From: Vampirovibrio sp.
GTDB lineage: Bacteria; Cyanobacteriota; Vampirovibrionia; Vampirovibrionales; JAJTHC01
NCBI GenBank assembly: GCA_024998755.1
Contig: JACEUU010000003.1
Span: 1,355,331 to 1,417,600 of the forward strand
Direction: 5' to 3'
DNA length: 62,270 nt
The notes beneath the pieces were generated by a model. It ran no database searches, was not told the DNA's origin, and saw nothing but the letters and a program-made list of their open reading frames with translations. This document shows, in pieces, positions 46,392 through 54,829 of this stretch. Every line of letters starts with the position of its first letter. Within the stretch, counting starts at the first letter, position 1. The position numbers and the translations under genes were made by a program.

Positions 46392-46724
46392 ATGGCATAT
46401 AGCGTCGATTTAAGACAACGAGTCGTTGATTGCATCAATCAAGAAAAAGAAACACAACAAGCCACCGTCATCCGATTCAAAGTCAGTCTCGCCACCGTCA
46501 AACGATGGGTCAAACGAACCTGTCTCATCCCCAAAAAACCAGGGGCAACCACCGCAACAAGCATCGACAGAAACCAACTACTCGCCATACAAAAAGCCAA
46601 CCCCAGTGCCTATTTGGACGAATTGGCTCTCTTGCTCGGTTCTAAAAAATCCACCATCTCCTACAACCTCATTAAACTCGGCATTAGCCGTAAAAAAAAG
46701 CACGCTCTACCGAGAACGAAGTGA
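46392..46724 (+). CDS. IS630 transposase, first frame (DNA-binding part)
   Basis: The frame has 110 residues with an N-terminal helix-turn-helix (SVDLRQRVVDCINQEKE, then SLATVKRWVKR) and a second HTH-like stretch near 75-95. An AAGGAGG lies about 11 bases upstream of the ATG. It ends shortly after a run of eight A's (46692-46699). Slippage there joins it to the catalytic frame. Confidence 0.85.
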   Translation: MAYSVDLRQRVVDCINQEKETQQATVIRFKVSLATVKRWVKRTCLIPKKPGATTATSIDRNQLLAIQKANPSAYLDELALLLGSKKSTISYNLIKLGISRKKKHALPRTK

Positions 46725-47238
46725 AGCCAAACGCACAGTTTATAAGCAGGAGATAGAACCGCTAACGCCCGCCAGTCTTGTGTTTGTGGATGAATGTGGG
46801 GTTGGCCGTAGAAGCGTTGAACGCTTGTATGGTCGTTCCCCTAAAGGTGAACGGGTGCAGGAGGAAATTAGTGGTCAACGCACCGAACGTACCTCTATTA
46901 TAGCAGGGTTACAGGGTGGAAAGCCATTAGCCCCGTGGTGTTTTAAGGGCTATTGTAATACCGAGGTTATTTTGACGTGGGTTGAACATGAGTTGTTACC
47001 GAGTTTAACGGCGGGGATGACGGTCATTGGGGATAATGCGAGTTTTCATAAATCTTGGGAGATTCAACAGCTGATTGAGTCTGCGGGTTGTCGGTTGTTG
47101 TTTTTACCGCCTTACAGTCCTGATTTGAATCCGATTGAGCGATTTTGGTCGGCTTTGAAGGCGAGAATTCGTCGGTTACTAACCGATACCTTATCTTTAG
47201 ATGAAGCCATTGACCAAGCCTTTAAAATGGCTCAATAA
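46426..47238 (+). CDS. IS630 transposase, second frame (DDE catalytic part)
   Basis: The meaningful part runs from about 46696 to 47238. It is read after a frameshift (+1, or loss of one A by polymerase slippage) on the A8 tract of the first frame. The upstream part of this frame is a shadow. The DDE triad is visible: VFVDECGVG, IGDNASFHK and SPDLNPIERFW, with about 34 residues between the last two, as in IS630/Tc1 transposases. The fusion protein would have about 281 residues. Confidence 0.85.
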   Translation: MIASIKKKKHNKPPSSDSKSVSPPSNDGSNEPVSSPKNQGQPPQQASTETNYSPYKKPTPVPIWTNWLSCSVLKNPPSPTTSLNSALAVKKSTLYRERSEAKRTVYKQEIEPLTPASLVFVDECGVGRRSVERLYGRSPKGERVQEEISGQRTERTSIIAGLQGGKPLAPWCFKGYCNTEVILTWVEHELLPSLTAGMTVIGDNASFHKSWEIQQLIESAGCRLLFLPPYSPDLNPIERFWSALKARIRRLLTDTLSLDEAIDQAFKMAQ

Positions 47239-47299
47239 CTTTTGGAACAGCTATAGCCTTCCGCTCAAGCCTCTTTCTAACGTGGAAGCCAACAAATCA

Positions 47300-47460
47300 T
47301 ACCAATTCAAAGATTAAATGGCGTGTTTTTGTAGGGGCGTGATTTATTAGCCCTAGCGGTCTATGCGTTGCATCAGTCCGTCCCACAAGCCCTAAACGGA
47401 TGCGATAAATCGCACCCCTACATAGAGAAAGCTATACGCTATTCTAACTTTGAATTGGTA
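47300..47460. mobile_element. 161-bp MITE, family 1, copy A
   Basis: The inverted ends are TACCAATTCAAAGATTAAAT and ATTCTAACTTTGAATTGGTA (imperfect inside). It is flanked by a TCA duplication (47297-47299 and 47461-47463). It appears identical by eye to copies at 50068-50228 (reverse) and 52005-52165. It has no coding capacity. Confidence 0.85.
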
Positions 47461-47480
47461 TCAGCCCTTGAGAGGGGATT

Positions 47481-47546
47481 TTTAAGGGGGCGTGGAGCCC
47501 CCTTAAATTTGCGGGGGGTTTGGGGGGTGGTCAAATACCACCCCCC
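47481..47546. repeat. Paired GC-rich hairpins, locus 3
   Basis: Hairpin 1 (47481-47507) pairs TTTAAGGGGG with CCCCCTTAAA. Hairpin 2 (47522-47546) pairs GGGGGGTGGT with ACCACCCCCC. A GCGGGGGG spacer lies between, as at locus 4. Confidence 0.65.
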
Positions 47547-47615
47547 ATGAAGCCCTAAGCCCAGTGCTACCAAGTGTTCCGTATTATTGTTTTGAAGCGT
47601 AAAAATTATTGAGCC

Positions 47616-47709
47616 TGTAGGGGCGTGATTTATCACGTCCGCACCTCAATCCCGAAAAGGATGCGTTGCCCTGCATAGACCGCTAGGGCTAATTAATCGC
47701 ACCCCTACG
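47616..47709. repeat. Degenerate relative of the 161-bp MITE interior
   Basis: It shares GTAGGGGCGTGATTTAT, GCATAGACCGCTAGGGCTAA and CGCACCCCTAC with the MITE interior, but lacks the TACCAATTCAAAG ends. It may be a diverged relict or a different element carrying the same core. Confidence 0.5.
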
Positions 47710-47875
47710 AATAAAAAACCATAAACTATTTAAAATACTATATAACTGTTGCAAGTAGTATTGAACCCTTGTATTCGTAGGCGGGGAGAAGGAAGACTTA
47801 TTGTGTCGTGTCAAATCGGCATATTGGGAAATACTAAGAAAATTTCCGTTATTTGAGTATGAAGCCTATTTAAGG

Positions 47876-48868
47876 CTACAACGAATCAAAAAAATCAAGA
47901 ATTAGTTGCGAAGCATCTACTTTATTACTACTTTTACCTACTAAAGAGGCTTTTTTCCTTGGCCATGTATGTCCTCCTCCTGCAATGGATATAAGGATAA
48001 CTTTTGAGGGTACAGGTTGTGTTTGAAGATAACTGCTCTGTACTGCTTGCGTACCATCATCGGGCAAGGTTGTTCCTAGTTTTTGGGTCATTGTGGCTGG
48101 CTTATTATTCTCATTAACCTTTAACCAAAAATTGATGGTGGAAGGGACTGAAAGGATATGCCCACCATTGTACATTACCCCGCCTTTCCATGGCACAATG
48201 AGGTCGGCTTCTCCGTTAATCATGAGAAAATTAATCGGCTTTTTTGACGTGCAACTGGCTAAAATATCTTGTGGTAATGTTGCCGATACAGATGCGAACC
48301 CTTTAATTTTGTCGGAAAGTTGACAAGCGAGGCTTTGGGTCATAAACCCACCGTTAGACATACCAGCAGCATACAGTTTACGACGGTTGAGCGGTGTTAT
48401 TTTTGCGACTTCTTCAATAATGGCATTCACAAAAGCGACATCATCTTGGGGCGGTAAATTACGACCATCTCTACCATCATTCCAATGATGATTAATGCCT
48501 TCAGGGTAAGCTATTACATATTTTTTTTGATCAGCTAGCTGGTTGAACCCTGTTGATTTGGCAAACTGAAGGGGTGTACCGCCTCCCCCATGGAAGGCTA
48601 ATAATAAAGGATAGGATTGTTTCGCTGTATTTTTGACGACTGAAGCAGGGGTATATAAATAATAATGACGTTCAAGCGTCCCAAGGGTCAACGTTTTCTT
48701 CACGAAAGTAGCAGCGGCTGCTTGGGGGTTAGTCGATGTAATACTGGTTTTCCCCCCAATGGCTAGATGTTTATTGTTATTGTGTACTGCCAAGGAAACG
48801 GCATGATTCATCGAAACCATCAGCAACAGAACGAGGATTAATCCGATTTTTTTAAATATTTCCATCAT
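47876..48868 (-). CDS. Exported PHB-depolymerase/CE1-type esterase
   Basis: The protein has 330 residues. A signal peptide (to about residue 27) is followed by an alpha/beta-hydrolase fold. The oxyanion region is LLLAFHGGGGTP, the nucleophile Ser lies in AAGMSNGGFM, the Asp in INGEADLIVPW and the His in IAGGGHTWP. The family includes poly(3-hydroxybutyrate) depolymerases and feruloyl or acetyl-xylan esterases acting outside the cell. The substrate is not clear. It starts with two tandem ATGs and an AAAGGAGATATA-type leader with good spacing. Confidence 0.8.
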   Translation of the reverse strand: MMEIFKKIGLILVLLLMVSMNHAVSLAVHNNNKHLAIGGKTSITSTNPQAAAATFVKKTLTLGTLERHYYLYTPASVVKNTAKQSYPLLLAFHGGGGTPLQFAKSTGFNQLADQKKYVIAYPEGINHHWNDGRDGRNLPPQDDVAFVNAIIEEVAKITPLNRRKLYAAGMSNGGFMTQSLACQLSDKIKGFASVSATLPQDILASCTSKKPINFLMINGEADLIVPWKGGVMYNGGHILSVPSTINFWLKVNENNKPATMTQKLGTTLPDDGTQAVQSSYLQTQPVPSKVILISIAGGGHTWPRKKASLVGKSSNKVDASQLILDFFDSL

Positions 48869-48916
48869 ACTATATCTCCTTTTAAAAATTATATATAGTA
48901 TAACACTATTTTTCTT

Positions 48917-49786
48917 TTAAACACTGGTTGAAAGTAACATCAGCACTTCTCTAACCGTTTTCGCCCCAACCACCGTTGAAACGCCCGAACTATCATAATG
49001 CGGAGAAAGCTCTACCACATCTGCCCCGACAAAATTCAAGCCTTCAAAGGTTTTTAGCCACGTTTGTAATTCCCGAAACGTCAGACCACCGGGTTCGGGC
49101 GTACCCGTACCGGGTAAAATGGAAGGATCTAACACGTCTAAATCCAACGTTAAAAACACAGGTCTTCCTTCAAGCTTTTGTTTGGCAATGGGGGCATTAT
49201 TAATATCCGTAAACCAACAACCTGTTTCCTGCATCCACTCAAACTCTTCCCGCGTTCCCGACCGAATCCCCACTTGCACAAAATGCTTAGGGTCAATTAA
49301 TTCCACACACCGACGCAACACCGTAGCGTGAGACAGCGGTTCGCCCAAATAATCCTGACGTAAATCGGCGTGGGCATCAAAATGTAAGATGGCTAAATCG
49401 GGGTATTTTTCAACCATCGCTTGAATGGTGGGTAGCGTAACCAAATGTTCGCCACCAATACCAAACCACTTTTTCCCGCTGGCAATCACTTCTTTCGTGG
49501 CGTTGTAAATGCGGTTGAGCGTTTCTTCTCTGTTACCCATCGGGAATTCCAAATCGCCCCCATCAAAATAGCGAATATCTTCGCCTAATTCTCTGTGCCA
49601 TAGGGGGGAATATGTTTCCAGTCCCCATGAAGCTTCTCGAATGCTAGCGGGCCCAAACCGAGTACCAGGACGGAAGGAGGTTGTGCCATCATAGGGTAAG
49701 CCCACAATCACCCAATCGGCGGTTTCGGGCGTTTCTTCAACGCCCATCCATGAAGGGTACATGACCGGTGCAGATTTTAGAAACAT
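48917..49786 (-). CDS. speB: Agmatinase
   Basis: The protein has 289 residues. The ureohydrolase manganese ligands are all present: GIGGEHLVT, LHFDAHADLR and LDLDVLDPS. PGTGTPEPGG and FVGADVVELSPHYD match agmatinases rather than arginases. It converts agmatine to putrescine and urea. No arginine decarboxylase of the SpeA type is in the window. Two SpeD-type decarboxylase genes lie about 4.5 kb away. Confidence 0.88.
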   Translation of the reverse strand: MFLKSAPVMYPSWMGVEETPETADWVIVGLPYDGTTSFRPGTRFGPASIREASWGLETYSPLWHRELGEDIRYFDGGDLEFPMGNREETLNRIYNATKEVIASGKKWFGIGGEHLVTLPTIQAMVEKYPDLAILHFDAHADLRQDYLGEPLSHATVLRRCVELIDPKHFVQVGIRSGTREEFEWMQETGCWFTDINNAPIAKQKLEGRPVFLTLDLDVLDPSILPGTGTPEPGGLTFRELQTWLKTFEGLNFVGADVVELSPHYDSSGVSTVVGAKTVREVLMLLSTSV

Positions 49787-49867
49787 AACTGTTGTCCTTT
49801 TTTAAAGATAAATGAGTGCGTCTTACTTATAAAATGAACCGAGGATGAATGGGTACACATCCTATCC

Positions 49868-49948
49868 AGTTGGTAATAGGCTGGTGCGAGCGTAGCGAAG
49901 CAGACCAATTAGGAAACCCTCTGGTTTTCGGTCAAGCCTGTTGCCAAC
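49868..49948. repeat. 80-bp palindromic repeat (R80), copy 3
   Basis: It begins AGTTGGTAATAGGCTGGTGC and ends CAAGCCTGTTGCCAAC. Its arms pair better than those of copy 1. The middle differs (ACCAATTAGGAAACCCTCTGG). A paired-hairpin locus follows 34 bases later. Confidence 0.65.
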
Positions 49949-49982
49949 GTGCGAAGAAAGCAATCAACCCTTGAGAGGGGAT

Positions 49983-50039
49983 AAATAAGGGGGCGTGGAG
50001 TCCCCTTATTTTTGCGGGGGGTGTGGGGGGTGCCCCCAC
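49983..50039. repeat. Paired GC-rich hairpins, locus 4
   Basis: Hairpin 1 (49983-50011) pairs AAATAAGGGG with CCCCTTATTT. Hairpin 2 (50023-50039) pairs GTGGGGG with CCCCCAC. The flank TTGAGAGGGGAT and spacer TTTGCGGGGGG are shared with locus 3. Confidence 0.65.
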
Positions 50040-50067
50040 GAAAGCCCTAGCCTAAAACGATCATTGA

Positions 50068-50228
50068 TACCAATTCAAAGTTAGAATAGCGTATAGCTTT
50101 CTCTATGTAGGGGTGCGATTTATCGCATCCGTTTAGGGCTTGTGGGACGGACTGATGCAACGCATAGACCGCTAGGGCTAATAAATCACGCCCCTACAAA
50201 AACACGCCATTTAATCTTTGAATTGGTA
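50068..50228. mobile_element. 161-bp MITE, family 1, copy B (reverse orientation)
   Basis: It is the reverse complement of copies A and C, with no difference seen by eye. It is flanked by a TGA duplication (50065-50067 and 50229-50231). It lies 16 bases from the end of pgi. Confidence 0.85.
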
Positions 50229-50244
50229 TGACAGGCTTTTTACA

Positions 50245-51639
50245 CTACACACCCATTGCTTCGTTGATGAGGTGTTCGTAGCCTTGGCTACCCATCAGGG
50301 CGTGGGTGTACTTTTTACCCAATTCAACCCCCGGTTGATTAAACGGGTCAATGCCTAAAAAGGCTCCAGCCAAAGCGGTTTGCACTTCAATGGCGTACAA
50401 TAATTGGGCAAAGTGGAAAACATCCAACTTTGGCATTGAAATAGTACAAGAGGGGCGTTGATTGCGTTTCAAGCTAGCTTTTGTTGCCATAAACTCACAA
50501 GAAAGCAACTTATGAAATGATTGATTAGCCAAATAGCCCAAGGCTGGCACTTCAGGCAAACTATCAGGGATCATCAATTCTGCGTCAGGGGTTTCAACGG
50601 TAATAAACGTAAAAACCTTATCAAAAGGCCCTTCGTTATACAGTTGCACTTGAGAATGTTGATCAGTCGCACCCACGGCTTTGAGCGGTGTAGCACCCAC
50701 ATTGACGGTTTCGCCCTTTAAATTTTCCGCTTTCCCGAGGGATTCTGCCCATAACTGAACGTACCAATCGGCGACAAAAGCTAGCTTGGTTGAATAAGGC
50801 ATTAACACGGAAATGGGCTTGCCTGCTTGGCAAAATAGCATTTGATAAAGGGCATTTTGAGCGACAGGGTTTTGAGCCAAATTCGGGTTAGAAGCCACGG
50901 TTTCGTAGGCTTGAATCCCTTTTTGAAATTCGGCAACATCCAGCCCACACAACGCAGCGGGTAACATCCCCACAGCCGAAAATACAGAAAAGCGTCCGCC
51001 CACATCGTCTGGCACTTCAAAGGTGGTAACCTCTAATGTCGTGGCTAATTCTCGCAGAATGCCTTTGTTTAAATCCGTGGTAAAAACTAAGTGGTCTTTC
51101 AATTGCGTAGCGGGTTGCTTTAAAACGGCTTCTAGTCTCTCTTTTAGTAACATGAAAACGGACATGGTTTCAGCCGTGGTGCCTGATTTAGAAACCACAT
51201 TGACCAAGGTACGTTTCAGGTTGACAACATCTAGCAAGCCGTTGATGGTATCGCCTTCAACGTTATCCACAAAGTGGAAGCGGGGGTAGCCTTTGCGGGC
51301 TTCGGTGGAAAGATTATTCCAAAAGGGGTGCAATAGGGCTTTTAGCAGTGCTAGCCCGCCCAATGAAGAGCCGCCAATGCCGAGAATAATTAAATCGTCG
51401 TACTTGCCGTGTTGGGCTTTGGCGTAGGTCATTAGTTCTTGGGCTAATTCGGGTTGATTCCCAGCGTTGAGCCATTTGACCCACGCCCCTTCGGTGTGGC
51501 GTTTTGCGAATAGTTCGGTGATATGTTGATACATGGGGGCTTGGTATTCGGTTAACACCTCTGAACGATTGAGTCCGTGGGTTGACCCAACGGCGGAAAG
51601 ATCGTAATTAGTAAAATCGAAGGTAATGGTCATCATCAT
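50245..51639 (-). CDS. pgi: Glucose-6-phosphate isomerase
   Basis: The protein has 464 residues from three tandem ATGs (51639-51631). The frame continues to 51660, but family starts favour 51639. Motifs are LGIGGSSLGGLALL, VVSKSGTTAETM, DDVGGRFSVFSAVGMLPAAL and the C-terminal QPGVELGKKY. It interconverts glucose-6-phosphate and fructose-6-phosphate. There is no good Shine-Dalgarno: the nearest GGACACC is about 14 bases upstream. Confidence 0.93.
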   Translation of the reverse strand: MMMTITFDFTNYDLSAVGSTHGLNRSEVLTEYQAPMYQHITELFAKRHTEGAWVKWLNAGNQPELAQELMTYAKAQHGKYDDLIILGIGGSSLGGLALLKALLHPFWNNLSTEARKGYPRFHFVDNVEGDTINGLLDVVNLKRTLVNVVSKSGTTAETMSVFMLLKERLEAVLKQPATQLKDHLVFTTDLNKGILRELATTLEVTTFEVPDDVGGRFSVFSAVGMLPAALCGLDVAEFQKGIQAYETVASNPNLAQNPVAQNALYQMLFCQAGKPISVLMPYSTKLAFVADWYVQLWAESLGKAENLKGETVNVGATPLKAVGATDQHSQVQLYNEGPFDKVFTFITVETPDAELMIPDSLPEVPALGYLANQSFHKLLSCEFMATKASLKRNQRPSCTISMPKLDVFHFAQLLYAIEVQTALAGAFLGIDPFNQPGVELGKKYTHALMGSQGYEHLINEAMGV

Positions 51640-51829
51640 AGCAGGCAGGGTGTCCTTCAAGAAAATCAGGATATTAACAAGGGAAATTAGTTGATACTAT
51701 TATCCTGCAAACAAGTCAGGTGTGCAAGCTACACATATTGACTCAACCCGTTCAAGCAATGGCGGTAAAAGCCCGATAGAGGGTTATGGTAATAACCACT
51801 AAACTCACCCATCAATAAGGAAAACCCTA

Positions 51830-52746
51830 ATGACTTTGCTTTCAAAATCTGCCAATCTTACCCGCATCGTCATTGCTAGCTTTTTATGCTTTGCTTGTTT
51901 GCATCCGATGATGAGCTTGGCTACTACACCCACCCAAGCTGAAACCGCCACCTTTACCGCCCTAAAAGCCAAAGCCGAAGCTGGCGATGTTCAAGCCCAA
52001 CTAATACCAATTCAAAGATTAAATGGCGTGTTTTTGTAGGGGCGTGATTTATTAGCCCTAGCGGTCTATGCGTTGCATCAGTCCGTCCCACAAGCCCTAA
52101 ACGGATGCGATAAATCGCACCCCTACATAGAGAAAGCTATACGCTATTCTAACTTTGAATTGGTATAAAACTAGGCGAAGCCTACGAAGACGGAAATAAA
52201 GTGGGTAAAAACAGTAACTTCGCACTAAAATGGTACAAAAAAGCGGCTCAACAGGGGTGTGCATTTGCAAATTATAAAATAGGTTGGTTCTATTCCGATC
52301 AAAATAAGTTCAAAGAAGCCATTCCTTACTTAGAAAAAGCCGCCCAACAAGGTAGCCCGAATGGGTTAGTAACATTGGGGGTTCGCTATATGGTAGGGAA
52401 AGGCGTAAAAAAAGATGAGGCAAAAGGTTTAGCGTTATGGAAACAAGCGTCTGAAAAGGGTTTTGGCTATGCCTATTTATTTATAGGAAATGCATATTAT
52501 CATGGAAATGGTGTTAATGTAGATAAGGCTTTAGCTTTTCAGTATTACGATAAGTACGCATCACAAGATGATGATTATGCTCATCAAAATGTAGTAGCTA
52601 ATTTTTACTTAGCAGAAGGTGGTTTTATTAATTGGGTTAAAGGGTGGTACTGGAAAAGTGTTTCATTAACCAACCAAATAAGAGACCTTGTTCTTATTCT
52701 ACAAGGCAAAACCCCGAAATTCCTTGAGGGTGCCGAAAGCTGTTAG
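51830..52746 (+). pseudogene. Sel1-repeat exported protein, interrupted by a 161-bp MITE
   Basis: The gene starts at ATG 51830 with a signal peptide (to about residue 36) and reads into Sel1 repeats (AEAGDVQAQL). At 52005 a MITE is inserted. Its sequence and duplicated TAA add 164 bases, which shifts the frame and gives a stop at 52037. After the element the frame resumes as LGEAYEDGNKVGKN and runs to 52746. Removing the element and one TAA restores one frame of about 250 residues with at least four Sel1 units (KWYKKAAQQG, YLEKAAQQGS, LWKQASEKGF). The 3' part could be translated from GTG 52201 without its signal peptide. Its stop overlaps the end of the aminotransferase gene by four bases. 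Confidence 0.85.
52005..52165. mobile_element. 161-bp MITE, family 1, copy C, inside a gene
   Basis: It is identical by eye to copy A, in the same orientation. The TAA duplication is at 52002-52004 and 52166-52168. Precise removal restores the Sel1 reading frame, which fixes the element borders and the 3-bp target. Confidence 0.9.
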
Positions 52747-54026
52747 GCAGGATTATACACAAAGCCATCGGTTTTCATGCGGTCGATGACTTCCAGTAGT
52801 TCACTTTCAGGCAACACCAACGAAAGCCGAACATAGCCTTCCCCATGAGCCCCAAACGCCGTACCTGGTACGGTTACAATGCCTGATTTCTTCAAAACAT
52901 CCTGCGAAAACTGCACGCAACTGGTGTAATTGGTCGGTATCGGCATCCACAAATAAAACGTCGCCTTCGGGGGGTTCATCGTTTCCACGGGCCAGCCAAG
53001 GGTTTTCAACCCATCGACAAACACTTTTTGATTATGGGCGTACATTTTATTGACTTCTTGAATGTGGGCTTCAACCCCATCATCGGTTATAGCGAACGCT
53101 CCTGCTTTTTGAAGCACCTTGAAAATACCACTATCCACGGTAGATTTGACGAGGGCGACTAAATCAACAGCGGTTTTATTACCCACGGCAAAGCCAAGCC
53201 TCCAGCCTGTTAGGCTATAAGGTTTTGAAAGCGAATGGAATTCAATGGCACAATCCATCGCCCCTGCTACTTCTAAAATTGAATGCGGCTTGACGGCAAC
53301 ATCAAAGTACATATCGGCGTAAGCGTTATCTGAAATCAACAAAATCCCGTGGCGTTGAGCAAATGCCACACACGCCTCATAATAGCTTAACGGAGCAGTT
53401 GCCCCAATCGGGTTGGATGGATAGTTGATGACAACGGCTTTAATCTGCTTAGGCGAAATTCCTTGAGCCATAGCCTTTTGCCATGTAATTTCCAAATCAG
53501 GCAAGTAGTTATCTTCAGGATTCAACAAAATAGGGAAGGCTAAACCGCCCGCCCCTTCAATAGCATCAACGTAGCTAGCATACCCAGGGTCTGGCACAAG
53601 GATGTATTCTTTTTTAGCCACTTCCAACTGAGGAGTAATTAATCCTCTGAAAACTGAGGCTAGTCCTTCTTTTGAACCTACCAAAGAACATACTTCTACC
53701 TTAGGACAAACGGTTACGCCAAAGCGTTTTTTCATTCTGTCTGCCACGGCTTGGCGGTAGAACAATTCCCCACGGGTGGTGGAATACATATGGATGCCTT
53801 CTTCATTGAGGCAATCGGTTAGTTTTTGAATAATACTAGCAGGCGGTGGTACGGTTGGTGCCCCAATGGAAAGCTTGAGCGGCGGACGACCTTTGGCTTC
53901 TAATTCAGGGGTTAAATCTACCACTTGTTTGGCAATGCGGAACATAATGTATTCTTCGCGGTTTTGCCAAATTTCAGAATAAAGGCTATGAATATCGACA
54001 GTTGTGAAGGGTGTGGTGGTGGTCAT
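52743..54026 (-). CDS. LL-diaminopimelate aminotransferase-type class I aminotransferase
   Basis: The protein has 427 residues. It is a fold-type I PLP enzyme with the substrate-side LSIGAPTVPPPASI, NYPSNPIGA, DNAYADM and the PLP lysine in FHSLSKPYSLTGWRLGFA. The whole pattern resembles DapL, which makes LL-diaminopimelate directly from tetrahydrodipicolinate in cyanobacteria and some other groups. Alanine- or aspartate-type aminotransferase activity cannot be excluded. The 3' end overlaps the end of the Sel1 pseudogene. Confidence 0.75.
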   Translation of the reverse strand: MTTTTPFTTVDIHSLYSEIWQNREEYIMFRIAKQVVDLTPELEAKGRPPLKLSIGAPTVPPPASIIQKLTDCLNEEGIHMYSTTRGELFYRQAVADRMKKRFGVTVCPKVEVCSLVGSKEGLASVFRGLITPQLEVAKKEYILVPDPGYASYVDAIEGAGGLAFPILLNPEDNYLPDLEITWQKAMAQGISPKQIKAVVINYPSNPIGATAPLSYYEACVAFAQRHGILLISDNAYADMYFDVAVKPHSILEVAGAMDCAIEFHSLSKPYSLTGWRLGFAVGNKTAVDLVALVKSTVDSGIFKVLQKAGAFAITDDGVEAHIQEVNKMYAHNQKVFVDGLKTLGWPVETMNPPKATFYLWMPIPTNYTSCVQFSQDVLKKSGIVTVPGTAFGAHGEGYVRLSLVLPESELLEVIDRMKTDGFVYNPA

Positions 54027-54116
54027 TTTGGGTGGTGAATCCTTTTAAGTTGTTTACAACAGATTAATTGGTATTGGATTTTACTTTTATACCATAAACG
54101 CCTGCTATAAACAATG

Positions 54117-54247
54117 TTACAGTATTTTAAAAAATTTCCCGTCTTTTTTTCTATTTAGGGGTGGATTGCATCCACCCGCTTCTGTTAATTTCAAACGGGC
54201 GGATGCAATCCGCCCCTACAGTCGGGTAATTATTCAAAATACTATAA
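54117..54247. repeat. 131-bp palindromic element with AGTATTTT ends
   Basis: The ends TTACAGTATTTT and AAAATACTATAA are inverted copies. The centre is a long hairpin of GGGGTGGATTGCATCCACCCG with its complement. ATAGTATTTT half-ends also occur at 46175-46184 and 47725-47735. It fills most of the gap between the aminotransferase and the SpeD genes. Confidence 0.5.
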
Positions 54248-54335
54248 TAAGGTTAAATTCAATAACAAATCAAAAAAAGCTATGCGGGGTAGAGGAAAAT
54301 CTCTAACCCACATTAACCGTAATTAAAATGAAGAA

Positions 54336-54794
54336 CTAAACCGTTGCAGTTGAAACTGAACAAGTAGCTACGTCTGAAGCTTCAACCAATTTATCTGAAA
54401 CGTGCCGAGGGAACTGGCGTCCACGGCTACAATCAAAACGTTCGTAGTCTTTTACACCAAATGTTTCTAAAACGTGTTTAACCACAAAATCAACATCAAA
54501 CGGTTTGCAACTAAAAATATCGAAGAAAAAGTAGTCTTTTTCCACAAACGAATGGAATGTTAAATGAGATTCAGCGATAATAACCACACCTGTAATACCT
54601 TTATCTTCAGGCACTAACCCGTTATAGCGAAACGCATAAGGAGGAATAATTTTAGTCATCCCAATCATTTCAGGTAATTCATCTAAAAACTTAGAAACCA
54701 AGTCTAAATCGTTAATTTTATCCGCATCGCATTCACGGCAATCTAACATTAAATGCGGACCAAACGCTTGGTGAACAACAGCCATCATCATCAT
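54336..54794 (-). CDS. SpeD-like pyruvoyl decarboxylase, divergent paralogue
   Basis: The protein has 152 residues from four tandem ATGs (54794-54783), with a perfect GGAGGG seven bases upstream. The self-cleavage site that creates the pyruvoyl group is present in IIAESHLTFHSF. The conserved Cys is in DIFSCKPFD. The pattern (MIGMTKIIPPYAFRYNGLVPED) differs clearly from the neighbouring classical SpeD. Enzymes of this fold decarboxylate S-adenosylmethionine. Some divergent members have been reported to decarboxylate arginine or ornithine instead. It lies 35 bases downstream of the classical copy in one operon. Confidence 0.8.
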   Translation of the reverse strand: MMMMAVVHQAFGPHLMLDCRECDADKINDLDLVSKFLDELPEMIGMTKIIPPYAFRYNGLVPEDKGITGVVIIAESHLTFHSFVEKDYFFFDIFSCKPFDVDFVVKHVLETFGVKDYERFDCSRGRQFPRHVSDKLVEASDVATCSVSTATV

Positions 54795-54829
54795 AGGGGA
54801 ACCCTCCAACTACTTAAAAAAACTAAAAA

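Larger units (their letters stand above)
46325..47253 (+). mobile_element. IS630-family insertion sequence, complete, 929 bp
   Basis: The terminal inverted repeats are 23 bp: left TAGCTGTTCCAATAATTATT, and the right end is its near-complement with three mismatches in the inner part. It is flanked by TA on both sides, the IS630/Tc1 target. It encodes one DDE transposase in two overlapping frames. The empty site is known from the sister repeat at 4918-4997, so the borders are firm. Confidence 0.9.
46270..47281. repeat. 80-bp palindromic repeat (R80), copy 2, split by IS630
   Basis: The left part (46270-46324) and right part (47254-47281) together match the uninterrupted copy at 4918-4997. The IS630 element sits at the TA of the sequence read as CTTCTAGCTTCC in copy 1. 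Confidence 0.75.

Noticed and set aside
47368..47636. Short frames in the region after the IS630 element
   Set aside because: They are formed by a MITE and the paired GC hairpins.
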